Source of the DNA: CAYUHJ01 sp964444365
GTDB taxonomy: Bacteria; Planctomycetota; Planctomycetia; Gemmatales; Gemmataceae
Assembly (NCBI GenBank): GCA_964444365.1
Contig: CAYUHJ010000162.1
Location: forward strand, 1-14,336
Direction: 5' to 3'
DNA: 14,336 bases
Every line of letters starts with the position of its first letter. Within the stretch, counting starts at the first letter, position 1. The notes under the pieces are model-generated. The model was not told where the DNA came from, did not search any database, and saw only the letters and a program-made list of their open reading frames with translations. Below are positions 1 through 7,795 of this stretch, in pieces. Both the position numbers and the translations under genes were made by a program.

Positions 1-377
1 TTCTCGCTTTGCACCTCGGGGAACTTCTCGCCCGGCGGCGCGCCCGTCATCCTCAGGTGTTCGAGGGCCTTCTTGTAGAGTTCCTTCATGTATGCCGACG
101 GTGCCCCCGGCTTGCGGCTCATGGAGCCCCACATCTTGAACTCTTGAATCGTCTTGTCCAGGGCCGCGTCGGTGACGAAGTCGATGGAGTGCTCGAACTG
201 CAGCTCCCCGCCGGGGATGGCGAGGAGCGTGCCGTAGACGTTCCACATCACGGCGCGGACGCCGAGTTTCTTCAGCGACGGCTTCGCCTTCGGCGGGTCC
301 GGTTCGGGCGCGGTCGGCCACGGCAGCCCCCGGCCGGGCAGGTAACTCGTCGCGTACTGCTCCAGCGTGAGGGGCAT
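1..377 (-). CDS. HAD-like protein, N-terminal part (runs off the left edge)
   Basis: About 125 residues are visible from an ATG at 377; the rest lies outside the window. Residues 40-52 read RAVMWNVYGTLLA, which resembles motif I of the haloacid dehalogenase (HAD) superfamily (hydrophobic strand, then D-x-x-G-T-L). The position of the nucleophilic aspartate holds Asn46. After it comes a region rich in charged residues (for example FKMWGSMSRKPGAPS) that I do not recognise. I see no signal peptide or membrane segment. The gene starts 39 bp downstream of the tsaE stop on the same strand, so the two are probably co-transcribed. There is no convincing Shine-Dalgarno sequence before the ATG. The coding frame is supported by a clean protein-like translation. 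The HAD assignment is tentative because motifs II to IV would lie beyond the window. Confidence 0.55.
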   Translation of the reverse strand, partial: MPLTLEQYATSYLPGRGLPWPTAPEPDPPKAKPSLKKLGVRAVMWNVYGTLLAIPGGELQFEHSIDFVTDAALDKTIQEFKMWGSMSRKPGAPSAYMKELYKKALEHLRMTGAPPGEKFPEVQSE

Positions 378-416
378 GGCCAGTGTGTGCGTGGGAGCGG
401 GGGCGAAAGCGGTAAA

Positions 417-905
417 CTAGCAATGCCGGGAAAGCGATTCAAGCACCCCGATGTACCGCGGGCCGGCAGCTTCGAGGTCGAACCGCCGCGAATCCGGACC
501 CAGCACCGTGATCGCGACGGTCAGCGACTCCGCCGGCATCGCCGCCCCGACGCGGTCGGCCCACTCGACGACGCAGACGCCGTCCGCGGCGAAGTACTCG
601 TCCGCCCCGAGCTCGGCGAACTCGCGGGAACCGCTGAGCCGGTACGCATCGAAGTGGTAGACCGGCACCCGCCCCGGATACTCCTGAATCAGCACGAACG
701 TCGGCGAGTTGACCGCCGCCGGGTTCGCGACCCCGAGCCCTTCCGCAATCGCCCGCGTCAGGTGCGTCTTCCCCGCCCCGAGTTGGCCGACGAGCGCGAT
801 GACCGTACCGGGGAACAGGCACCCCCCGAGCCGGCGACCGAACGCTTCGGTGCCCGCAAGATCGGCGACGGTGAAGGAAAGGGTCTGACGCACTGCTTGA
901 TTCAT
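417..905 (-). CDS. tsaE: TsaE, tRNA threonylcarbamoyladenosine biosynthesis ATPase
   Basis: This 162-residue protein has the size and motifs of TsaE, the P-loop ATPase that works with TsaB and TsaD to make N6-threonylcarbamoyladenosine at position 37 of ANN-decoding tRNAs in the cytoplasm. Visible signatures are the Walker A loop GQLGAGKT (residues 40-47), NSPTFVL (66-72), HFDAYRL (84-90) and VEWADR (113-118), in the order expected for the family. I chose the ATG at 905. An in-frame GTG at 918-920 would add five residues but lies inside a perfect palindrome (919-937), so it is a less likely start. The gene is divergent from the kinase-tubulin gene and is followed after 39 bp by the HAD-like gene. 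Nothing looks broken, and the family call is firm. Confidence 0.95.
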   Translation of the reverse strand: MNQAVRQTLSFTVADLAGTEAFGRRLGGCLFPGTVIALVGQLGAGKTHLTRAIAEGLGVANPAAVNSPTFVLIQEYPGRVPVYHFDAYRLSGSREFAELGADEYFAADGVCVVEWADRVGAAMPAESLTVAITVLGPDSRRFDLEAAGPRYIGVLESLSRHC

Positions 906-918
906 GGAGGCAAGCGTC

Positions 919-937
919 ACTCGTCAGAGTGACGAGT
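919..937. repeat. Short perfect palindrome between divergent genes
   Basis: ACTCGTCA at 919-926 and TGACGAGT at 930-937 are exact reverse complements around a 3-nt centre (GAG). It sits 13 bp upstream of the tsaE ATG in the 185-bp spacer shared with the divergent kinase-tubulin gene. It could be an operator for either promoter, or one of the small palindromes scattered in this genome (compare 12540-12560). The sequence does not decide between these. I see no clear -35/-10 pair elsewhere in the spacer 906-1090. Confidence 0.5.
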
Positions 938-1090
938 CATTCGGCGACTCCTTCACCCTATCTCCTCCCCAGGTCCGAATCTACCTGCCGACTCGCACGG
1001 TTCTGCCGGATTCCCGGCCGCTCTTCCGTAGCCGTGACGCCCTTCTGCGGTTAATCTGGGTGGTGTCGCACTGCGCTCCCCCGTTCCGGC

Positions 1091-4000
1091 ATGCCCATGT
1101 CCGCACGCTTCGACACACAAGCGGAGCCGATCACCGGGTACCGACTCCTGGAGCGGCTCGGCAGCGGCGGCTTCGGCGAGGTCTGGAAGGCCGAAGCGCC
1201 GGGCGGCATCTTCAAGGCCATCAAGATCATTTTCGGCGACATCCGCAGCAAAGACTCGGACTCCAGCCGGTTCGCGGAACAGGAACTCAAGGCCCTCAAG
1301 CGGGTCAAGCAGGTCCGCCACCCGTACCTGCTCGCCCTCGATCGGTACGACATCGTCGACGGCCGGCTGATGATCGTGATGGAACTCGCCGACTGCAACC
1401 TGTGGGACCGCTTCCGCGAGTGCCGCAAGCAGAACCTGCCGGGCATCCCGCGGGACGAACTCATCCGGTACATGGCGGAAGCGTCCGAAGTTCTGGACTT
1501 GATGAACGACCAGTTCCAGCTTCAGCACCTGGATATCAAGCCGCAGAACCTCTTCCTGCTGTACAACCACGTCAAGGTCGCGGACTTCGGGCAGGTGAAG
1601 GACCTGGAAGGCATGGTCGCGTCCGTGACCGGGGGCATCACCCCGGTTTATGCCGCCCCGGAGACCTTCGACGGCCTGGTGTCCCGGTACTGCGACCAGT
1701 ACAGCCTCGCGTGCGTGTACCAGGAACTGCTCACCGGCGTGCGGCCGTTCGACGGCAACAGCATGCAGCAGCTGCTCATGCAGCACTTGCAGCAGGCCCC
1801 GAACCTCGGGCCGTCGCCGTACACGGACCGGCCGGCGCTGGCGAAGGCCCTGGCGAAGAAGCCGGACGACCGCTTCCCGAGCTGCTCGGCCCTGGTGCGG
1901 GCGCTGATCGAGGCGAGCGAGCCGAACGGGAACCGCGGCTCGTCGATGGGGTTCGCGGTCCCCGTGCTCCCCCCGCCGGTGCCCGCGCCGCCGCCGTCGC
2001 CCCCGGCCGACGCAAAGCCCTACGACCCGGCGCTGTCGGACCGCATCGAAGTGTTCCTGACGAACCGCCCCGGCACGGTAGCCGCGCCCGTCCCGCCGGC
2101 CCCGCCCCCGCCCCCCTCCACGGTGCGGCCCGGTTCGGGAGTCGTCTCCGCCCCGGCCCCCGCCCGGCCGGTGAATCTGCCGCCGTTGAAGACCTCGTCC
2201 GGCTCGGTCGGCCACCCGGTGAACCGCTCGTCCTCAGCCCTCGGCGGGCTGCCGCCGCTCGTCCCGCCGGGGTCGGCCGGACCGTTCGCGCCGCCGTCCG
2301 GGATCGTGCCGATCGGGGAGATGACCCCGCCCCCGCGGTCTGCGGTCACCGACACGACAATGCCGGCCGAGCGGGCCGCCCCGCCGCTGCAGACCGGGGA
2401 CGGCCCGCTCCGCCCGGCCGTCGTCATCGGGCTCGGGTACACCGGCCTGCGCGTCCTCCAGCGGTTCACCCGCGACGTGACCGACCGGTTCGGCGACCCG
2501 CCCCGCCGGCCGCTGGTCCGCACGCTCTACGTCGACACCGACCCGGACGCGCTGCACGGCGCGACGTTCGACCGCCCCCGCGCCGGCCGCGCCGGACTCC
2601 TCCCGGAGTCCGTCTTCCCGGTGAAGCTGAACCGGGCCGGACACTACCTCAAGCCCCGGCTGAACGGCCGGACCCTGATCGAGGGGTGGTTCGACCAGCA
2701 GTTGCTCTACCGCCTGCCGCGGAACCCGCTGACCATGGGCCTGCGGCTGTTCGGCCGGCTCGCGTTCTGTGACCACTACCGCGGCCTGATGCAGAAGCTC
2801 CAGGCGGAGATCGACACCGCGCTGGCGCCCGAGTCCATGATGGTCACGCGGGAGTCGACCGGGCTGGAACTGCGGACGAACCGGCCGCGGGTCTACGTCG
2901 TGTGCGGGCTGGGCGGCGGGACCGGGAGCGGGATGTTTCTGGACATCGCCTACAACGTCCGGACCCGGCTAAAGCGGATCGGGTACGCGAACCCCGAGGT
3001 CGTCGGCGTCCTGCTGCTCCCGGCGGACAAGCCGGCCGGCGAGATCGACCCGCTGGCCCAGGCGAACGTGTACGCCGCGCTGACGGAGTTGCACCACTTT
3101 TCCCGGCCGGAAACCGTCTACTCCGCGAACTTCGACGACCGCGGCGGGCTGATCACCGACGCCGACCCGCCGTTTTCCCAGGTGTACCTGGTGCCGGGGC
3201 TGGACTCGCTGCCGCCGGCCGGGGCGGTGCCCGGCGGGTCGGTCGGGCCGACGACCTCGTGGAGCGGGCCGACCAGCGCCGTCGCGGGCCGGAGCGACAT
3301 CGGGCTGACCTCGACCGCGCGGGCCGGGGGGAACCGGGGGTGGGCCCCGACGCCCGGCTCGCTCCCCGCTCCCACCGGCCGACCGACCCCGACCGACCCG
3401 CCGGCCGACCCGTGTGCCGCCGCCGCCGACCTGATCCGGCTCGACCTGTTCAGCGGCTTCGGTGCCGTGGCGGACGACGTCCGCGGCCCGGACAAGCCGG
3501 CCCGGGTCGCCGCCGCCCACGTCCGGACATTCGGCCTGACCCGGTTCACCTGGCCGCGCGGCGAGGTCGTGGCCCGGGCCTGCCGCGTCGTCACCCGCCA
3601 GATGGTCACCCGGTGGGTTTCCCCGGACCCCACCCGCGTGCGACAGGTGATCCCCGGCTGGGCGTCGGAGCGGTGGTCCCGGCTCGGGCTCGACCCGGAG
3701 AAGCTCGGCGCGAACTTCCGCGTCGCGGCGGACAAGGCCGTCGGCGGCAAGGTCGAGGACGTGATCGCCGCCGCCGTCGACCCGATGGTCCCGAAGGGCT
3801 GGCTCCCGCGGCTGCCCGACCCGGACCGGCTGTCGCTGGTCGTCGACCAGCTGTTGAAGTTACTCGGCCGGCCGCACCCGCCGGCGGGCACGCCGCCGTC
3901 CGAACTGGAGCGGGCGATCTCCGCGGCGTCGGACGACCTGGCCGACGTGGCGATCGTCGACGCGACCTCGCTGTTCCTCGACCTCGTCGAAGACCCCGGC

Positions 4001-4999
4001 TTCCGCCCGGCCGGCGCGGAGGAAGCCGCCCGCCAGTTCCTGGCCGTGCTGGACCGGACCAAGGCCCAGTTCGAGCAGCAGGTCGCGGAACTCGAGACCG
4101 CCGCCACCTTCGGCCACCAGACGCTCATCGGGTACGTCTACTACCAGAAGGGGATGCGGAAGCCGACCGCCGCCGACATCGGGGAGGCGCTGAAGGCGTA
4201 CCCGCGGTCGCAGTACCAGGCCCTCGTCTACCGGGGCGTCGTCCACCTGTACCACGCCCTGCGGGAGCCGCTGATCGACGCGCTGAACCGGATCGCCGGG
4301 TGTCGGGCGAAGGTGGAGGCGATGGTGTCGCAGTTCCCGGCGGACGACGAGGCCCCGGCCGGCCCGCCGCTGACCCCGTGGGACCTCCTCCCGCCGGGGT
4401 GCGGGTCGGCCGGCGGCGCGGCCGAGCGGTTCCTCGGCACGCTCACCCAGGACGACACGATTGCCGTCGAACACCGCGTGCAAACCGGCCTGATGCAAAC
4501 CTTCGGCGGGCTGTTCCAGGCCTGCCTGAACTCGACCGAGGGACCGGAAGCCCTGGTCCGGGTCATCCGCGACGAGACCCGCGGGTACCTCGACGAGCGG
4601 CTCGGGGAGGTCGACCTCGCCGGGATGCTCGCCCGCCGGTTCGGCTCGGCCGCGGGGATCGGGCCGGGGGTGCTCCGGGCGTTCGAGGACGCCGTCCCGA
4701 CTCTCCTCCCGCCCGGCCCGTGGTCGCGCGGGGAAGTGCCGGTTTTCGGGTGCCCGACCGGGGACGGGGGCGACCCGATCCGGGAGGCGGCCGCCGCCGT
4801 CCTCCCGCCGGCCACCGGGGACGCCGTCGTCCCGGACGAGGTCGTGCTGTACCGCGAATACCCGGACGTGCCGCTGTCGGCGTTCCCCCACCTCGGCCCC
4901 GGCTGGGCGAACGCCTACCGCGTCGCCCCGGACACGCAACAGTGCCCGCCCCACGCCCGGCTCGACGTGGACCGGTGGATCGACGTCGATTCCGTCTGA
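1091..4999 (+). CDS. Ser/Thr protein kinase fused to a tubulin/FtsZ-like GTPase domain
   Basis: A 1302-residue, predicted cytoplasmic fusion protein. Residues 17-285 form a Hanks-type kinase: glycine loop GSGGFGEVW (24-32), Lys45 in AIK, Glu65 as the likely helix-C partner, catalytic loop HLDIKPQN (146-153, Asp148), DFG (165-167) and APE (189-191). The usual HRD arginine is Leu147. Residues 290-435 are a Pro/Ala-rich linker. From about 437 the text (RPAVVIGLGYTGLRVLQRF, then LYVDTDPDAL) and the loop GGGTGSG (608-614) match the bacterial tubulin-like family known as Tubulin_2, which binds GTP through this loop. A low-complexity Gly/Pro/Thr insert lies near 702-780, and the C-terminal 500 residues are unrecognised. 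ATG 1091 and ATG 1097 are both possible starts, and neither has a Shine-Dalgarno sequence. No transmembrane helix is evident. The gene appears to stand alone. I infer that phosphorylation and a GTPase or polymer-like activity are coupled; the substrates are unknown. Confidence 0.9.
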   Translation: MPMSARFDTQAEPITGYRLLERLGSGGFGEVWKAEAPGGIFKAIKIIFGDIRSKDSDSSRFAEQELKALKRVKQVRHPYLLALDRYDIVDGRLMIVMELADCNLWDRFRECRKQNLPGIPRDELIRYMAEASEVLDLMNDQFQLQHLDIKPQNLFLLYNHVKVADFGQVKDLEGMVASVTGGITPVYAAPETFDGLVSRYCDQYSLACVYQELLTGVRPFDGNSMQQLLMQHLQQAPNLGPSPYTDRPALAKALAKKPDDRFPSCSALVRALIEASEPNGNRGSSMGFAVPVLPPPVPAPPPSPPADAKPYDPALSDRIEVFLTNRPGTVAAPVPPAPPPPPSTVRPGSGVVSAPAPARPVNLPPLKTSSGSVGHPVNRSSSALGGLPPLVPPGSAGPFAPPSGIVPIGEMTPPPRSAVTDTTMPAERAAPPLQTGDGPLRPAVVIGLGYTGLRVLQRFTRDVTDRFGDPPRRPLVRTLYVDTDPDALHGATFDRPRAGRAGLLPESVFPVKLNRAGHYLKPRLNGRTLIEGWFDQQLLYRLPRNPLTMGLRLFGRLAFCDHYRGLMQKLQAEIDTALAPESMMVTRESTGLELRTNRPRVYVVCGLGGGTGSGMFLDIAYNVRTRLKRIGYANPEVVGVLLLPADKPAGEIDPLAQANVYAALTELHHFSRPETVYSANFDDRGGLITDADPPFSQVYLVPGLDSLPPAGAVPGGSVGPTTSWSGPTSAVAGRSDIGLTSTARAGGNRGWAPTPGSLPAPTGRPTPTDPPADPCAAAADLIRLDLFSGFGAVADDVRGPDKPARVAAAHVRTFGLTRFTWPRGEVVARACRVVTRQMVTRWVSPDPTRVRQVIPGWASERWSRLGLDPEKLGANFRVAADKAVGGKVEDVIAAAVDPMVPKGWLPRLPDPDRLSLVVDQLLKLLGRPHPPAGTPPSELERAISAASDDLADVAIVDATSLFLDLVEDPGFRPAGAEEAARQFLAVLDRTKAQFEQQVAELETAATFGHQTLIGYVYYQKGMRKPTAADIGEALKAYPRSQYQALVYRGVVHLYHALREPLIDALNRIAGCRAKVEAMVSQFPADDEAPAGPPLTPWDLLPPGCGSAGGAAERFLGTLTQDDTIAVEHRVQTGLMQTFGGLFQACLNSTEGPEALVRVIRDETRGYLDERLGEVDLAGMLARRFGSAAGIGPGVLRAFEDAVPTLLPPGPWSRGEVPVFGCPTGDGGDPIREAAAAVLPPATGDAVVPDEVVLYREYPDVPLSAFPHLGPGWANAYRVAPDTQQCPPHARLDVDRWIDVDSV

Positions 5000-5063
5000 A
5001 CCGCAGAGGCCGATTCGAGACCGGCGGCGCGTGCAAAAGAACATCCGCTCGGCGAGGGCCGGC

Positions 5064-6086
5064 TTACCCCAGCACCTTGATGACGCACTTGTTCCGCCCC
5101 GTCGACTTCGCCTCCGACAGCGCGGCGGCGGCGAGTTCGCGGAGCTCCTCGTAGCCGACCGGGGTGCCCGCCGTCGCGACGGCGAAGCCGACGCTCACGG
5201 TGACCGGGATCGGCTCGCCGTGGTACTCGGTGTGGGAGTCGGCGACGGTCGCCCGCAGCCGCTCGGCGAGGATCTCGGCCCCGGTCAGGTCGGTGTTCGG
5301 GGCGACGACCATGAACTCCTCGCCGCCCACCCGGCCGAGCGAGTCCGTGGACCGGATCGACTGCTGGAGCGTGTGGCCGAGCCACGTCAGGACGTGGTCC
5401 CCGCCGCTGAGCAGGTACTTCGAGTTGATGGACTTGAACCGGTCCGCGTCGATCAGCCCGAAGGCGATGAACCCGGGGGCCCGCGTCCGCCGGAGCAGTT
5501 CCTTCCGCGCGATCAGTTCGATCGCCCGGCGGTTCGGCAGGCCGGTCAGGGCGTCCGTCAGGGCCATCTTTTCGAGGATCTGGTTCTTCATCTGGAGCTG
5601 TTGCAGGGCCTGCTCCAGTTCCCGCGTCCGGTCCGTCACCCGCCGTTCGAGTTCGAGGTTGAGCCGGCGCAGTTCCTCGAGGAGTTGCTCGTGACTGCGT
5701 TCGAGCAACACCCCGCGGGCGACCTGCCGCAGGTTCGCGAGGAGGTCTTCCGACCGCCACGGCTTGAGGACGAACCGGTGGACCCGGCAGGTGTTGACGG
5801 CGTCGGCGGCGTCTTCGACGCGGGCGGTGCCCGTCAGCAGAACCCGCGCGGTCCGCGGGGCCGTGCGGTACACGTGGTCCAGCAGCGCGATTCCCGAGTC
5901 GTCCTGAAGCTGGAGGTCCGAGAGGACGATATCCACGGTCCGGGCGGCGAGGCGGGCGCGGGCGGCGGCGGCGGACGCGGCCGTCTCGACCTCGAACTCG
6001 TGCCCGAGCTGGGCGGCGAGGAGGTCCAGGATGGTCGGGTCGTCGTCCACCAGGAGGAGCGAGCACTTGTACCGGGTCGCGGCCAT
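5064..6086 (-). CDS. Response regulator with GGDEF domain (diguanylate cyclase)
   Basis: A 340-residue protein made of a receiver domain, a coiled-coil-like linker and a GGDEF domain. The receiver (about 8-125) has the acidic triad DDD (14-16), phospho-acceptor Asp57, Thr85 and Lys108 (KPW). Residues 128-175 are rich in Leu, Glu, Arg and Gln and look like the dimerising helix of PleD/WspR-like enzymes. The cyclase domain has LTDALTGLPNRR (176-187), the metal site DAD (213-215) and an intact GGEEF active site (254-258). An RxxD inhibitory site (245-248) lies five residues before it, so the enzyme should make c-di-GMP from two GTP and be feedback-inhibited. I chose ATG 6086 because the receiver begins right after it. 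The in-frame extension to 6257 reads as low-complexity leader. The gene is convergent with the kinase-tubulin gene and divergent from the sigma factor. Its cognate histidine kinase is not in the window. Confidence 0.94.
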   Translation of the reverse strand: MAATRYKCSLLLVDDDPTILDLLAAQLGHEFEVETAASAAAARARLAARTVDIVLSDLQLQDDSGIALLDHVYRTAPRTARVLLTGTARVEDAADAVNTCRVHRFVLKPWRSEDLLANLRQVARGVLLERSHEQLLEELRRLNLELERRVTDRTRELEQALQQLQMKNQILEKMALTDALTGLPNRRAIELIARKELLRRTRAPGFIAFGLIDADRFKSINSKYLLSGGDHVLTWLGHTLQQSIRSTDSLGRVGGEEFMVVAPNTDLTGAEILAERLRATVADSHTEYHGEPIPVTVSVGFAVATAGTPVGYEELRELAAAALSEAKSTGRNKCVIKVLG

Positions 6087-6393
6087 AAACGGAACCGAGC
6101 CCGTCCGGGGCGACCCGGTCGGGTGTGTGCCAGGGTCAATGGTCCCGAGCGGGCGACCTCGGATTGCAGCCACTACCTTAGTGTAAACGACACGACCCGG
6201 CACCGGGGGGCGGAATTCTCGGCCGCCGGGCGGGGGAGCCATGCCGTCCGGCGACACAACCGGACCCCGACCCCGGCGGGCGGGCGGAAAAGGGGGTGAA
6301 CTGGCGGCCTTACGCCGGATCGGCGGGTTGCGGTCGGTTTAACGCGATCGTAAGAGGTGCGCAGGAAAATCCCCGGATTCGGAAATCGGATGC
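6087..6393. other. Intergenic stretch, no gene seen
   Basis: This is the left half of the 633-bp divergent spacer between the GGDEF regulator and the sigma factor. It is GC-rich. The open frames here are short and carry no recognisable protein motif. I found no convincing promoter for the GGDEF gene on the minus strand. Confidence 0.5.
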
Positions 6394-6422
6394 TTGATAC
6401 ACCCGGTTACAAGGTTTAAAAT
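6394..6422 (+). promoter_or_regulatory. Predicted sigma-70 promoter of the sigma factor gene
   Basis: TTGATA (6394-6399) and TAAAAT (6417-6422) are separated by exactly 17 bp. Each hexamer differs from the housekeeping consensus by one base. It lies in an unusually AT-rich patch of otherwise GC-rich DNA and points toward the sigma factor gene. Transcription would start near 6429. Confidence 0.7.
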
Positions 6423-6428
6423 CCGGGA

Positions 6429-6719
6429 GTTCCGCATGAAACCCACTGGGGGGACTTCCAGGGCCCGCGCGATGATCGGCGGACTTCTTTCGGCCTGACT
6501 TCACGATCAGGTTGTTCTACGAAGTCGCCCCGCGCCTGCCAGACGGCACGCCCGACTTGTCCCAAACCGGACGGAGCAGGGATTGTTTCAGGGGGTCGGT
6601 CCGGTCCGACCCGCCGCGTGACGAGGGGTGGCCTCCGGTCCCGCAAGGGAAGTCCACACCGTGACGCGGCCGAGATGTTCCGACACCCATTCGCCAAGCA
6701 CATTGGAAGGATGGCTGCT
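6429..6719 (+). promoter_or_regulatory. Long 5' leader of the sigma factor mRNA, with hairpins
   Basis: If the promoter at 6394-6422 is used, the mRNA has a leader of about 290 nt before the ATG at 6720. Two possible hairpins are visible. One has arms 6491-6498 and 6507-6514 (CCTGA/TCAGG core extended by a C-G and two G-U pairs). The other has a perfect 7-bp stem, GGGTCGG 6593-6599 with CCGACCC 6606-6612. The leader ends in GGAAGG (6705-6710), 9 nt before ATG 6720, which is why I prefer that start over ATG 6711. I do not recognise a known riboswitch class. Confidence 0.4.
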
Positions 6720-7730
6720 ATGAAGACTGCCAGGCGGAAACGCCAGATTCCGTCGGCCCAGGTCGCGGAGCCGCCGCAGACCGCGTTTTCCTCGGACCTC
6801 CTGACCCCGGAAGAAGAACGCGAGCTCCTCACGAGCTTTTGGGACTGCAAGAGCGAACTCGTCCGCGTCCTGATCCGCCACTTCCCGGACCTCCGCGCGA
6901 GCAAGCCGCCGCTCGAACCGTGGCCGATGGCGCAGTTCATCCGCGACAACTGTACCGAAAAGGAATACACCCTCGAGGTCGTCAACGTCCGCCGACTGCA
7001 CGACCGCTACGTCCACTTCAAGCACCGCCTCGCGTCCGCCAACATCCGCCTCGCCGCCCACGTCGCCAAGCGGTTCCGCCACCACAGCCTCAGCTACTCG
7101 GACCTTCTGCAAGAAGCCGTCTGCGGGCTGATGCAGGCGATCGACCGGTTCGACGTGTCGCACGGCACCCGCCTCGCGACCTACGCCACGTGGTGGATCC
7201 GGCAAACCCTGCAAATCGCGGTCGCCCGGCAGAGCCACCTCGTCTCGCTGAGCCCGCACCACCTCCAGGAACTCGGCCTCCTTCAACAGGAATCCGAAGC
7301 CCTGGCCCACGGCGGCAAGCACCTGCCCAGCCCGCAGGAACTCGCCCAGCGGACCGGCAGCAGCCTGGAGCACCTGAACCACCTCCAGACCGCGACGCGG
7401 ACGCCGGTCAGCCTGAACGCCGTGCTCGACGACGACAGCGACTTCAAGCTCACCGAGGCGATGCCGGACACGCAAACCCTCACCATGCAGGAAAACAACG
7501 AGCGGCAAGAAGCCCTCAAGTTCCTGATGGAAAACCTCCGCCCCCGCGAGCGGAAGGTGCTCGACCTCCGCTTCGGCTTGACCGGCAACGGCACGCACAG
7601 CCTGCGCCAAATCGGCCACCTGTTGCGGATCAGCAAGGAACGGGTTCGCCAGATCCAGAACCGCGCCCTGGAAAAGCTGCGTTCGAGCGCCGAACGGGTC
7701 GGCTGGGAGCCGACGCTGCTGCTGGAATAG
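6720..7730 (+). CDS. RNA polymerase sigma-70 family factor
   Basis: A 336-residue primary-like sigma factor of the RpoD/SigA group, possibly a group 2 (accessory) member because it is short and lacks an acidic N-terminal extension. Region 2 spans about 103-172 and includes LASANIRLAAHVAKRF, DLLQEAVCGLMQAIDRFD and the -10 element-binding stretch TYATWWIRQTL. Region 3 is about 180-235. Region 4 (about 262-325) holds LRPRERKVLDLRFGL and the helix-turn-helix LRISKERVRQIQNRALEKLR, which contacts the -35 element. The N-terminus is basic (KTARRKRQ). Start at ATG 6720 is supported by GGAAGG 9 nt upstream; ATG 6711 is the alternative and an in-frame GTG at 6618 is unlikely. It stands alone behind its own promoter and ends at a terminator. 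Some region 2-3 segments are unusually His-rich (HH at 121-122 and 180-181). Confidence 0.93.
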   Translation: MKTARRKRQIPSAQVAEPPQTAFSSDLLTPEEERELLTSFWDCKSELVRVLIRHFPDLRASKPPLEPWPMAQFIRDNCTEKEYTLEVVNVRRLHDRYVHFKHRLASANIRLAAHVAKRFRHHSLSYSDLLQEAVCGLMQAIDRFDVSHGTRLATYATWWIRQTLQIAVARQSHLVSLSPHHLQELGLLQQESEALAHGGKHLPSPQELAQRTGSSLEHLNHLQTATRTPVSLNAVLDDDSDFKLTEAMPDTQTLTMQENNERQEALKFLMENLRPRERKVLDLRFGLTGNGTHSLRQIGHLLRISKERVRQIQNRALEKLRSSAERVGWEPTLLLE

Positions 7731-7755
7731 TCCGGGCACGGGTCCGACCAACGAG

Positions 7756-7794
7756 AAGCCGCGACCACGGAAGGTCGGCGGCTTTCTTCGTTTT
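7756..7794 (+). terminator. Intrinsic terminator of the sigma factor gene
   Basis: AAGCCGCGACC (7756-7766) pairs with GGTCGGCGGCTT (7773-7784) with a single bulged base and a 6-nt loop. It is followed by the T-rich tail TTTCTTCGTTTT. It begins 25 bp after the sigma factor stop codon. Confidence 0.85.
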
Positions 7795-7795
7795 G

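Noticed and set aside
2902..5154. Long plus-strand frame of 750 residues inside the kinase-tubulin gene
   Set aside because: Its Arg/Pro/Gly-rich text is the usual out-of-frame shadow of a GC-rich gene; the kinase-tubulin frame has all the motifs.
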